The notes beneath the pieces were generated by a model, which was given only the letters and a program-made list of their open reading frames with translations, was not told the DNA's origin and did not search any database. Below, in pieces: positions 9,613-18,335 of a stretch of 64,000 nucleotides of DNA (positions are counted from its first letter, which is position 1; the number at the start of each line of letters is the position of its first letter). The stretch is from positions 62,001 to 126,000 of the forward strand of contig NZ_AUFP01000006.1 in NCBI RefSeq assembly GCF_000426565.1, given 5' to 3'. Both the position numbers and the translations under genes were made by a program. Origin of the DNA: Segatella albensis DSM 11370 = JCM 12258 (GTDB lineage: Bacteria; Bacteroidota; Bacteroidia; Bacteroidales; Bacteroidaceae).

Positions 9613-9942
9613 ATGTATAAAATTCAAGCAAATCAATCAGGTACAAGAAGCATCGAAGTTTCAGACGCTCACCTACAAACAATAAAGAAATATCACCTAT
9701 TCAAGAATCTAGTTGATAGTAATGGTATCGTAGATGAAGAAACTCTAGATAAACTAAAGTTCAACGTTCGCTCTCTTTTGGAAGGAAATACAGAAACCAA
9801 TAAAGAATTATTGGATTTGTGTTTGGATGTTATCTACAATAATAATATGAAAGCTTTAGGTTTGCATAATCTGGCATTGTTATATGCAGATTGGAATGCG
9901 AAGATTCAAGTGGAAGATACTAACTCATCAGATATAGATTAA
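9613..9942 (+). CDS. Hypothetical protein, 109 aa
   Basis: No recognised family. The protein is small, soluble, mostly helical and acidic at the C-terminus (EDTNSSDID), with no signal peptide or Cys. It starts 29 bases after the golvesin-like gene. Its stop overlaps the start of the YgiQ-type gene by one base (TAATG), an arrangement that couples translation. That tight link suggests it is expressed with the radical SAM protein, but the sequence gives no hint of a direct partnership. Confidence 0.7.
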   Translation: MYKIQANQSGTRSIEVSDAHLQTIKKYHLFKNLVDSNGIVDEETLDKLKFNVRSLLEGNTETNKELLDLCLDVIYNNNMKALGLHNLALLYADWNAKIQVEDTNSSDID

Positions 9943-12023
9943 TGATGCTGACAGATTTTCTTCCTACAACAAGAAAAGAATGTGAATTAAGAGGATGGGA
10001 TCAATTAGATATCATCCTTTTTTCTGGTGATGCCTATGTAGATCATCCGTCCTTCGGCGTAGCCGTTATAGGACGTACATTGGAGGCTGCAGGATATAAA
10101 GTTGCTATCGTCCCCCAACCTGACTGGCATGGTGATTTCAGAGATTTCAAGAAACTAGGTCGTCCACGACTGTTCTTTGGTATATCTCCTGGATGTATGG
10201 ATTCTATGGTTAATAAGTATACGGCAAATAGACGCTTACGTTCCGTAGATGAATATTCGCCAGACGGAAGACACGACTGCAGACCAGAATATCCGACAAT
10301 CGTATATTCAAATATTCTAAAGAAATTATACCCAGATGTTCCTGTTATCTTGGGTGGTATAGAAGCATCTATGCGCCGATTGACTCATTATGATTATTGG
10401 CAAGACAAATTAAAGAAATGTATTCTATGTGAATCAGGAGCTGATATCATCAGCTATGGAATGGGGGCTAAAAGTATCCTTGAAATAGCAAAGAGATTAA
10501 ACTCAGGACAAAGAGTACAGGACTTATATGATATTCCACAAATCGTCTATCTCGCCAAAAAAGCTGATATATATAATGGCATAAAAGAGGATGATATTAT
10601 TCTACATCCTCACGAAGAATGCCTAAGAAATAAAAAAGCAGAGGCCGAGAATTACAGGCATATCGAAGAAGAATCAAATAAGATTCATGCTCAGAGACTA
10701 TTACAAGGTGTTGATGGTAAATATGCTGTAGTAAATCCGCCTTTCCCTACCCCGACGACAGAAGAGCTTGATGCAACTTTTGATTTACCATATACAAGGT
10801 TACCTCATCCTAAATATAAAGGAAAAAAGATTCCTGCATATGAAATGATAAAATTCTCTGTGAACATTCACCAAGGATGTTTTGGTGGTTGTGCATTCTG
10901 CACAATATCAGCTCACCAAGGCAAATTTGTGGTATGCAGAAGTAAACAAAGTATTCTTAATGAGGTAAAAAAGGTTATCGCTATGCCAGACTTTAAAGGT
11001 TATCTGAGCGATCTTGGTGGTCCTTCTGCCAATATGTATGGAATGCATGGCAAGAACCACAAGGCATGTGAACATTGCAAGCGTCCTTCATGCATTAATC
11101 CACAGGTATGCCCTAATCTAATAACGGACCATTCTAAATTATTAGATATTTATCATAGTGTTGACGCATTACCTGGCATAAAAAAGAGTTTTATTGGAAG
11201 TGGTGTTAGATATGACCTTTTACTGCATAAGAGCAAGGATGAGCATAGTAACCAAGTAGCAAGACAATATACTCGGGAATTGATTACAAAACATGTAAGT
11301 GGACGTCTGAAGATAGCTCCAGAACATACTTGCGACAATGTCCTCAGACTGATGAGAAAGCCTTCTTTCAGCCAGTTCTATGAGTTTAAAGCTATATTCG
11401 ACAAGATTAATAAAGAAGAGAATTTGCGTGAACAGATCATTCCATATTTCATCAGTTCTCATCCAGGGTGTCGACCTGAAGATATGGCAGAACTAGCCGT
11501 TATAACGAAAGACTTGAATTTCCATTTGGAACAAGTTCAAGACTTCACACCTACACCAATGTCTATATCTACAGAGACTTGGTACACAGGATATGATCCA
11601 TATACTCTAGAACCGGTATTCTCGGCAAAAACTCCAAGAGAGAAACTTGCTCAAAGACAATTCTTCTTCTGGTATAAACCTGAAGAGAAAGCAAATATCG
11701 TAAAAGAACTCAAAAAGATGAACCGTGAGGATCTGATTAAAAAACTTTATCCAAATGGCATCGGTAATATACACTCTTCTTATGATGAAAAGAAAACCGG
11801 AAGACGCAGTAGAAATGTCAAGGCACGATACAACGATCGTCCTGTAGGTTCTGTTTATGAGAATCCTGGCGTTGAGAGTGATAGTCACTCAGGTTCCGGA
11901 TATTTCAAGAATAAAAGAAAAAAAAGTTTTAATCCTAATTTTGATAATGAAAATCGTAGAAAGTCTGATAATCGGCAAGAAAAACAAAGAAACATGCGAG
12001 GACGGAATCGTCGTAACAGATAA
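9942..12023 (+). CDS. YgiQ family radical SAM protein
   Basis: A 693-residue member of the YgiQ (UPF0313) family. The N-terminal region (about 1-300) is B12-binding-like. The radical SAM core begins at GCFGGCAFC with Cys313, Cys317 and Cys320, the CxxxCxxC ligands of the SAM 4Fe-4S cluster. A second Cys-rich patch (CEHCKRPSCINPQVC) around 365-380 is typical of the family. The last 80 residues are Arg/Lys/Asn-rich and probably disordered, perhaps binding nucleic acid. The substrate is unknown. ATG codons at 9942 and 9945 are both possible starts. The last 77 bases also encode the start of the PP2C-like gene in another frame. Confidence 0.9.
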   Translation: MMLTDFLPTTRKECELRGWDQLDIILFSGDAYVDHPSFGVAVIGRTLEAAGYKVAIVPQPDWHGDFRDFKKLGRPRLFFGISPGCMDSMVNKYTANRRLRSVDEYSPDGRHDCRPEYPTIVYSNILKKLYPDVPVILGGIEASMRRLTHYDYWQDKLKKCILCESGADIISYGMGAKSILEIAKRLNSGQRVQDLYDIPQIVYLAKKADIYNGIKEDDIILHPHEECLRNKKAEAENYRHIEEESNKIHAQRLLQGVDGKYAVVNPPFPTPTTEELDATFDLPYTRLPHPKYKGKKIPAYEMIKFSVNIHQGCFGGCAFCTISAHQGKFVVCRSKQSILNEVKKVIAMPDFKGYLSDLGGPSANMYGMHGKNHKACEHCKRPSCINPQVCPNLITDHSKLLDIYHSVDALPGIKKSFIGSGVRYDLLLHKSKDEHSNQVARQYTRELITKHVSGRLKIAPEHTCDNVLRLMRKPSFSQFYEFKAIFDKINKEENLREQIIPYFISSHPGCRPEDMAELAVITKDLNFHLEQVQDFTPTPMSISTETWYTGYDPYTLEPVFSAKTPREKLAQRQFFFWYKPEEKANIVKELKKMNREDLIKKLYPNGIGNIHSSYDEKKTGRRSRNVKARYNDRPVGSVYENPGVESDSHSGSGYFKNKRKKSFNPNFDNENRRKSDNRQEKQRNMRGRNRRNR

Positions 12024-12780
12024 TTTTATTGCGGTTATAGATGGCTCAACAAGTAAAACTCCCGTTCGAATATCTCCGGATATGAAGAACGGGAGATATT
12101 GTATGTTATTAATATCCCAATTTATCGAGAACATGCGAAAGGATATTAATTTAAACCAATTTTGCAAAGAAATAACTAACGAAATTCTGTCTATTTATAA
12201 GCATACACCTGGTGGAATCATTGATCATGAATCTCATCCAGAAAAAAGATTATGCGCTAGTTGTATAATCTATTCCAAATACCAAAAAGAAATATGGATG
12301 ATTGGTGATTGTCAATGTATGGTAAATGGAGTTTATTATGATAATAATAAGCCAGATGAAGAAAGAATTGCTAAAAAACGAGTTGATTTAATAAAACAAG
12401 GCTATTCAGCTAATTCTGCCAGACAGATAATTGTTCCTGAATTAGTTAAGTCTATGGAAGAGGGACAGAACAAATCTTATTCCGTCATTGATGGCTTCAA
12501 TATTTTTATGCCAGGTATCAAAATCATCAAAGCATCAGGGGAAATCATCATGGCCTCCGACGGCTATCCATTTCTAAAGGGAACACTGGCTGATAGTGAG
12601 AGATTACTTCAGACACATTTGCATAACGACCCACAGAATATTGATGAATATATCGCAACCAAGGGACTAGTAGATGGTAATGTGTCGTTTGACGACCGAT
12701 CATATATCAGATTCTATACCGATTGCGATGACGAGCCCTGTGAGGAACCTTACTTAAAGGAGAACCGCCAAAGCCACTGA
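11947..12780 (+). CDS. PP2C-like protein phosphatase domain protein
   Basis: A 277-residue protein from the ATG at 11947 (MKIVESLIIGKK); the frame is open further upstream inside ygiQ, but that part reads as out-of-frame translation. Conserved-looking elements follow the PP2C order: CEDGIVVTDNF (Glu18, Asp19), VIDGST (Asp32, Gly33), WMIGDCQ (Asp121) and MASDGYP (Asp205). These suggest metal-dependent Ser/Thr phosphatase activity, though it is divergent from SpoIIE or Stp types. The gene overlaps ygiQ by 77 bases in another frame and its 3' end overlaps the convergent mltF-like gene by 74 bases. No matching kinase gene is nearby. Confidence 0.7.
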   Translation: MKIVESLIIGKKNKETCEDGIVVTDNFIAVIDGSTSKTPVRISPDMKNGRYCMLLISQFIENMRKDINLNQFCKEITNEILSIYKHTPGGIIDHESHPEKRLCASCIIYSKYQKEIWMIGDCQCMVNGVYYDNNKPDEERIAKKRVDLIKQGYSANSARQIIVPELVKSMEEGQNKSYSVIDGFNIFMPGIKIIKASGEIIMASDGYPFLKGTLADSERLLQTHLHNDPQNIDEYIATKGLVDGNVSFDDRSYIRFYTDCDDEPCEEPYLKENRQSH

Positions 12781-13918
12781 CAGTTCCTCCAGAGGCGACA
12801 CCACAATATTGCATCCATCTGGCACGTATTCTATCTACATAATCAACTGTTTCATCACCACGCATATATCCATACTTAACAACAGGATCATTATAATATT
12901 GAGGAATTCTCAGTTTTAAAATAAAATCTGCAACATTTCCCCAAGAATAAGGATCACGGCCATACTTTCGGCATAAAGCCATAGCATCCCTCACATGATT
13001 ATAGCCACCATTATAACTTGCCAGAACATAATAAATTCTTTGTGAAGAGTTAGGTATATCAGTAAAATATCCTCCTAGTTCTTGCATATATTGAGCTGCA
13101 GCTGCAATATTAGCTTCAGGATTATGAATTTCACTCATTGGAAGTCCTAGATGGTTGGCCGTAGAAGGCATAATCTGCATCAAACCTAAAGCTCCAGCCC
13201 ACGATCTTGCATTAGGATCAAAGCAACTTTCCTGATAACACTGTGCAGCCATTAGACGCCAATCCATACGAGCTGCAGGAGCAAACATCTGGAAATATCT
13301 ATCATATTTTGAGATGATTCCCTTTGATTTATTTAGCATTGGAGAATATACATGCCGCTGAATGCTTCTGCTACTCAACAAATAGTTTTCTTCTTGTTTA
13401 ACTTGAGCAATAAGATTAGGAGTAAACCAACTATTCAAGGAATCGGCCAATTCAGTATTCCCTTTCTTTACAGCCCATTGCGTATGCAAAGAGTCAGTAC
13501 CTACCCCACAAAAATCTAGTTTACTAACTTCTGTTCTCGGCAATTTCTTTTTAGGTAATTCAAATGCAATGACATCACCCTCATTATTCATGAGTTTCTT
13601 AATTAGATCTGTTGTATCTTTGCAAACATTCACTCGAACAGACACACCAATTTTTTGCGCAAACTTTTCCGCCAACAGATAGTCTGTTCCTAGACCTTTT
13701 CCACGATAGTCATAATAAGAATCAGGTCCAGATAAAGTCAATACAATAATCTCACCATTATTGACAATATCATTATAAGAAAAATTATCATCAGAAGATA
13801 TTGAATCCTGATCTGTATTAATAGTTTCTCCCCACGGAGTTACAATAGCTTCTTTCTTTTCACGACAACCCGTAAAAAGTAACAGAAATGCAATTATAAT
13901 ATATAAATATGTCTTCAT
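12707..13918 (-). CDS. mltF: MltF-like membrane-bound lytic transglycosylase lipoprotein
   Basis: A 403-residue predicted lipoprotein with signal MKTYLYIIIAFLLLFTGC and lipobox Cys18. Residues about 50-240 resemble an ABC-type amino-acid-binding domain (solute-binding family 3). The C-terminal 180 residues are a goose-type SLT transglycosylase domain with AAQCYQESCFDPNARSWAGALGLMQIMP, in which the Glu of QES is the likely catalytic acid. This is the two-domain layout of MltF, which cleaves peptidoglycan glycan strands and forms 1,6-anhydromuramic acid. It is transcribed towards the PP2C-like gene; the last 74 bases overlap it on the opposite strand. The C-terminus is basic (HRARHRNRYRI). Confidence 0.9.
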   Translation of the reverse strand: MKTYLYIIIAFLLLFTGCREKKEAIVTPWGETINTDQDSISSDDNFSYNDIVNNGEIIVLTLSGPDSYYDYRGKGLGTDYLLAEKFAQKIGVSVRVNVCKDTTDLIKKLMNNEGDVIAFELPKKKLPRTEVSKLDFCGVGTDSLHTQWAVKKGNTELADSLNSWFTPNLIAQVKQEENYLLSSRSIQRHVYSPMLNKSKGIISKYDRYFQMFAPAARMDWRLMAAQCYQESCFDPNARSWAGALGLMQIMPSTANHLGLPMSEIHNPEANIAAAAQYMQELGGYFTDIPNSSQRIYYVLASYNGGYNHVRDAMALCRKYGRDPYSWGNVADFILKLRIPQYYNDPVVKYGYMRGDETVDYVDRIRARWMQYCGVASGGTVSGFGGSPLSKVPHRARHRNRYRI

Positions 13919-13949
13919 ATCCTTAATTGGCTACAAAAATACAACTTTA

Positions 13950-13981
13950 TTTGCAAATATGATAGAAAAGCCTTACATTTG
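13950..13981 (+). promoter_or_regulatory. Promoter of the hisGDC operon
   Basis: TTTG at 13950-13953, 20 bp, then TACATTTG at 13974-13981: a complete Bacteroidetes-type promoter, ending 29 bases before the hisG ATG. The -33 element lies inside the palindrome ATTTGCAAAT, which could also be an operator. Confidence 0.75.
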
Positions 13982-14010
13982 CAATGTTTTATAAGTAAAA
14001 AAGAGATTTT

Positions 14011-14862
14011 ATGTTACGAATAGCTGTTCAGAGTAAAGGTCGTCTATTTGACGACACAATGAATCTGCTTACAGAAGCAGACATCAAAGTGAGTGCGTCA
14101 AAGCGTACGTTGCTCGTTCAATCAAGCAATTTTCCTCTGGAGGTTTTATATCTTCGCGATGATGATATTCCTCAAAGTGTTGCCAATGGCGTTGCCGATA
14201 TAGGCGTCGTTGGTGAGAATGAATTTGTTGAGCGACACGAAAACGCCCAGATTATCTCACGTCTCGGATTCAGCAAATGCCGTTTAAGTTTGGCTATCCC
14301 TAAAGAGATAAACTATACTGGATTACAGTGGTTTAATGGTAAAAAGATAGCGACTTCTTATCCAAATATCCTCAATGGTTATATGAAAAAGAACGGCATT
14401 TCTGCCGATATTCATGTAATCACAGGTTCTGTAGAAATCAGCCCTGGAATAGGACTTGCTGATGGCATTTTTGATATTGTAAGTAGTGGCTCTACCCTTG
14501 TGAGCAACAATCTACGAGAAGTAGAAGTTGTCATGAAGAGTGAAGCACTTCTTATTGGCAACTGGAATATGGATGAGGAGAAACATAAAATTCTCAATGA
14601 GATGCTTTTCCGTTTTGAGGCCGTTCGCTCTGCACAGGATAAAAAGTATGTCATGATGAATGCTCCAAAAGACAAAATACAGGATATAACGAATGTCTTA
14701 CCTGGCATCAAGAGTCCGACGATTATTCCATTAGCCGATGAAAATTGGTGTTCTATTCATACCGTTTTAGATGAAAAGAGATTTTGGGAAATAATTGGTA
14801 AACTTAAGGAATTGGGAGCACAAGGTATTCTTGTATCACCAATCGAGAAAATGATTTTATAA
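14011..14862 (+). CDS. hisG: ATP phosphoribosyltransferase (long form)
   Basis: A 283-residue enzyme catalysing the first step of histidine synthesis, joining ATP and PRPP to form phosphoribosyl-ATP. The N-terminus MLRIAVQSKGRLFDDT and the motif DIVSSGSTLVSNNLREVE are typical of HisG. The length and the extra C-terminal domain (about 210-283) identify the long, hexameric form that is feedback-inhibited by histidine without HisZ. It heads the hisG-hisD-hisC operon behind a well-formed promoter and is followed by hisD after 2 bases. Confidence 0.97.
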   Translation: MLRIAVQSKGRLFDDTMNLLTEADIKVSASKRTLLVQSSNFPLEVLYLRDDDIPQSVANGVADIGVVGENEFVERHENAQIISRLGFSKCRLSLAIPKEINYTGLQWFNGKKIATSYPNILNGYMKKNGISADIHVITGSVEISPGIGLADGIFDIVSSGSTLVSNNLREVEVVMKSEALLIGNWNMDEEKHKILNEMLFRFEAVRSAQDKKYVMMNAPKDKIQDITNVLPGIKSPTIIPLADENWCSIHTVLDEKRFWEIIGKLKELGAQGILVSPIEKMIL

Positions 14863-14864
14863 GA

Positions 14865-16157
14865 ATGAAAGTTATAAAATATCCACAGCAAAAAGATTGG
14901 GATAGTCTTGTTCAACGTCCACATTTAGATGTCACAAAACTTAACGATACAGTAAAAAAGATATTAGATGATATTAAGTCGAATGGCGATAAGGCTGTAT
15001 ATCAATACGAAAAGAAGTTTGATGGTGTTGATTTAGATTCGCTTATTGTTTCTGATGAAGAAATCAAAGAGGCAGAAACATTGGTGAGCAACGAATTAAG
15101 AGATTCTCTTGTTATCGCTCATGAAAATATTTTGAAGTTTCATCAATCACAATTGTTTAAGGGTGAAAAGATTGTTACTTCAAAGGGAGTATCATGTTGG
15201 CAGAAAAGTATTCCAATCCAAAAGGTCGGATTATATATTCCAGGAGGAACAGCTCCTTTGTTTTCTACAGTATTGATGTTGGCGACACCTGCAAAAATTG
15301 CAGGTTGCGAAGATATAATTTTATGTACACCACCAGATAAATCAGGAAAGGTTAATCCAGCAATCCTCGTTGCTGCAAAAATTGCAGGTGTGAATAAGAT
15401 ATATAAAGCAGGAGGTGTCCAAGCCATTGGTGCTATGGCATACGGAACAGAAACCGTTCCTAAAGTATATAAGATATTTGGTCCTGGCAATCAGTATGTT
15501 ATGGCAGCCAAGCAACAGGTTAGCTTGCACGAAGTTGCTATAGATATGCCTGCAGGTCCGAGTGAAGTTTGTGTCATCGCCGACCAGAACTGTAACGTTG
15601 AATTTGTAGCAGCAGATTTGCTTTCTCAGGCAGAACATGGCATTGATTCTCAAGTTATATTAATCTGCACAGATGAAAATACATTATATAATATTGAGAA
15701 AAAAGTAGATTCACAACTACAACGATTACCAAGAAAAAATATTGCACAGAAGACCTTAGATAATTCAAAATTCGTTTTAGTTCATGACACGAATGAAGCC
15801 ATAGAATTAAGCAATAAGTATGCACCGGAGCATTTGATAATTTCTACAGATGACTACGAATCATTAGCAGAAAAAGTGATAAATGCAGGTAGTGTCTTTT
15901 TAGGTAAATATGCTTGTGAAAGTGCTGGTGACTATGCAAGTGGCACGAACCATACTTTGCCTACCCATCAATATGCATTAGCATATAATGGTGTCAATCT
16001 TGACAGTTACAATAGAAAGGTGACTTTTCAGCATCTAAGTAAGGATGGAGTTCGTTCCATTGGAAAAGCCGTTGTATGTATGGCAGAAAATGAACAACTG
16101 GAAGCCCATGCAAATGCCATGAGACTAAGAATAAAGGATATTAATAGTTCAAATTAA
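14865..16157 (+). CDS. hisD: Histidinol dehydrogenase
   Basis: A 430-residue zinc enzyme that oxidises L-histidinol to L-histidine in two NAD+-dependent steps, the last steps of the pathway. Family features include GLYIPGGTAPLFSTVLM, the VAIDMPAGPSEV segment, QAEHGIDSQ (His and Gln for zinc and substrate) and APEHL. The length is standard. It follows hisG by 2 bases and its TAA is immediately followed by the hisC ATG, so the three genes form a single transcript. Confidence 0.97.
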   Translation: MKVIKYPQQKDWDSLVQRPHLDVTKLNDTVKKILDDIKSNGDKAVYQYEKKFDGVDLDSLIVSDEEIKEAETLVSNELRDSLVIAHENILKFHQSQLFKGEKIVTSKGVSCWQKSIPIQKVGLYIPGGTAPLFSTVLMLATPAKIAGCEDIILCTPPDKSGKVNPAILVAAKIAGVNKIYKAGGVQAIGAMAYGTETVPKVYKIFGPGNQYVMAAKQQVSLHEVAIDMPAGPSEVCVIADQNCNVEFVAADLLSQAEHGIDSQVILICTDENTLYNIEKKVDSQLQRLPRKNIAQKTLDNSKFVLVHDTNEAIELSNKYAPEHLIISTDDYESLAEKVINAGSVFLGKYACESAGDYASGTNHTLPTHQYALAYNGVNLDSYNRKVTFQHLSKDGVRSIGKAVVCMAENEQLEAHANAMRLRIKDINSSN

Positions 16158-17198
16158 ATGCATATGAAAGAACTACAGGAATTATGTCGCAAAAATATAT
16201 GGAATCTCGCCCCCTATTCATCAGCACGAAATGAATATTCCGGTCATGAGGCCCATATATTTCTGGATGCAAACGAGAATCCATATAATTCTCCATATAA
16301 TAGATACCCAGATCCTTTACAACTTGAACTGAAGGCTGCATTGTGCAGAATTAAAGGTATTCCCAGTGAAAATATTTTCCTAGGAAACGGTTCCGACGAA
16401 GCTATAGATTTAGCTTACCGTATTTTCTGCAATCCTCATTTAGACAATGTCGTAGCAATAGAACCAACCTATGGAATGTATAAGGTATGTGCCGACATTA
16501 ATGATATTGAGTATCGCCCAGTATTATTAGATGAAAATTTCCAATTTCAAGCCAATAAACTTCTTGCAGCTTGTGATGAGCATACCAAAATCGTTTGGAT
16601 ATGCTCACCAAATAATCCTACAGGAAATCTATTAAATAAAGAGGAGATCATCAAGACAATAGAACATTTCGATGGAATTGTGATATTAGATGAAGCCTAT
16701 AGTGACTTTTCTAATGAGAAACCATTGCGCGGTTTGATACAGAAATATCAAAATTTGATAGTTCTCAACACAATGAGTAAGGCTTGGGGATGCGCTGCAA
16801 TCCGTTTAGGAATGGCTTTCGCTTCTAAAGAAATTATAGATTTATATAATAAGGTGAAATACCCATACAATATTAATATCCTTACCCAAAAACAAGCTAT
16901 GGAGATTCTAAAAGATCCATATCAAGTAGAGAAATGGGTAAATATCATCAAGCAAGAAAGAGCACATGTTATGGAAGCATTCCGTTCACTCCCTATATGT
17001 GAGAAGGTTTTCCGTACAGATTCAAATTTCTTCCTTGCCAAGATGAAAGATGCTCAAGCAATCTACAATTATCTGGTGAATACAGGTATTATCGTTAGAA
17101 ACCGAGATAAAGTGAAATTATGTGGCAATTGCCTAAGAATCACTATTGGCAAGAAAAGCGAGAATGAAGAGCTACTTGCTGCACTCCGACAATATTAA
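16158..17198 (+). CDS. hisC: Histidinol-phosphate aminotransferase
   Basis: A 346-residue fold-type I PLP enzyme that transaminates imidazole acetol-phosphate to histidinol phosphate. Visible are SPNNPTGN (150-157), DEAYSDF with Asp178 for the pyridine nitrogen, and TMSKAWG with Lys208 as the Schiff-base lysine. ATG codons at 16158 and 16164 are both possible starts; the first abuts the hisD stop. The operon ends here: the next gene is on the other strand and overlaps the last 4 bases, so hisB is not in its usual place after hisC. Confidence 0.95.
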   Translation: MHMKELQELCRKNIWNLAPYSSARNEYSGHEAHIFLDANENPYNSPYNRYPDPLQLELKAALCRIKGIPSENIFLGNGSDEAIDLAYRIFCNPHLDNVVAIEPTYGMYKVCADINDIEYRPVLLDENFQFQANKLLAACDEHTKIVWICSPNNPTGNLLNKEEIIKTIEHFDGIVILDEAYSDFSNEKPLRGLIQKYQNLIVLNTMSKAWGCAAIRLGMAFASKEIIDLYNKVKYPYNINILTQKQAMEILKDPYQVEKWVNIIKQERAHVMEAFRSLPICEKVFRTDSNFFLAKMKDAQAIYNYLVNTGIIVRNRDKVKLCGNCLRITIGKKSENEELLAALRQY

Positions 17199-18334
17199 CA
17201 ATATTGCCAGTAATACCAGTAAGTAGTTCCAAAAGTTTCTTTGATAGCATTTTTTCTTTCAGTAATATTCTTATATTTACGTTCAAGTGTTTGGTAATCA
17301 GCAAAGTCTGCGTCCATAACACTTGAATGATAAAGTACCTTAGGATTTACCCTATGATGTTTATAAAGTATAAGCGCTTCCCGATAATGTTTAGGCAAAG
17401 AACTGTCTAAAGAATAATATTTACCTACTTCAGCAACAAACTTATCCAATTTTTTATCCATCAATAATCCTACAAGATAATAATCATGGAGAGCAGGCTT
17501 ATCCAAATGGTGCAATGTACAGAACTCGCAATAGTTTAAAGGACTAAGATATTGCTTGAATTCTTTTCCTAAATAAGCGTATAATTTACTCTTTGGATAT
17601 AACAACATCTTAACAGATGATGCATTAGGTAATAACGATTCTGATCCACCAACAATAGGACTCTCAAAGAAAGATTCACCCAATTTGCCTTCCTTAGACA
17701 AGACAAATGCTTTTAGACAAGTTAAACTGCTATCAGTTTTATCTATATCAGAGATTACTTTATGAGCACCTTTCAAATCATCGTTAACAAGACAAACCTC
17801 AGCCCTAGCCCGTTGATGGAAGACCTTATCACTATTACAAATCAGAGACACTACTACAAACATGATTCCCATTTGCATAAGATTAATCCATAAGATCTTT
17901 GAACTATTACCAAAAGGATGAGTTTCAGGTTCATAAGGTTGGAACTGGATAGCAAAGAAGATCAGTATACCATATAATATTAATAGTAAAGGATATATAA
18001 TCGTCCATGCACCAAAGCAGAACACTTCATTTACCTTCTGACTGACATCAGAAATAATCGCTAATGTCAATAATGCAGGGAAATAAACTAAAGCATGAGT
18101 TCTTTTCCTGAGTTTTGTGAGATGAAACATTCCCCATGAAAACAGCCCTAATACAATAGTTATAAGAAAAGCTCCAACCGTACGATTATAATGAGTCTGT
18201 CCCTTGGACAATTCATGTTGAGCAATAGTTAAAACATCTGCTTCATAATAGTAGAGAAAGCAGAATACAAAAACAATAAATGTAATAGCACAAATTATCA
18301 TTGTGACAACTGTGCTATTCTTTGTATTACGCAT
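17195..18334 (-). CDS. Multi-pass membrane protein of unknown function (DUF6057-like)
   Basis: A 379-residue protein with about five hydrophobic helices in the first 190 residues (around 8-28, 50-68, 82-97, 108-130 and 150-168), then a soluble, helical, tetratricopeptide-like C-terminal half. The C-terminus TYWYYWQYC is aromatic. The layout and this ending remind me of the Bacteroidetes family DUF6057, recalled from memory and not verified. No enzyme motif is evident. It sits one base downstream of glgB on the same strand and is probably co-transcribed, and it meets hisC tail to tail with a 4-base overlap. Confidence 0.65.
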   Translation of the reverse strand: MRNTKNSTVVTMIICAITFIVFVFCFLYYYEADVLTIAQHELSKGQTHYNRTVGAFLITIVLGLFSWGMFHLTKLRKRTHALVYFPALLTLAIISDVSQKVNEVFCFGAWTIIYPLLLILYGILIFFAIQFQPYEPETHPFGNSSKILWINLMQMGIMFVVVSLICNSDKVFHQRARAEVCLVNDDLKGAHKVISDIDKTDSSLTCLKAFVLSKEGKLGESFFESPIVGGSESLLPNASSVKMLLYPKSKLYAYLGKEFKQYLSPLNYCEFCTLHHLDKPALHDYYLVGLLMDKKLDKFVAEVGKYYSLDSSLPKHYREALILYKHHRVNPKVLYHSSVMDADFADYQTLERKYKNITERKNAIKETFGTTYWYYWQYC

Positions 18335-18335
18335 G

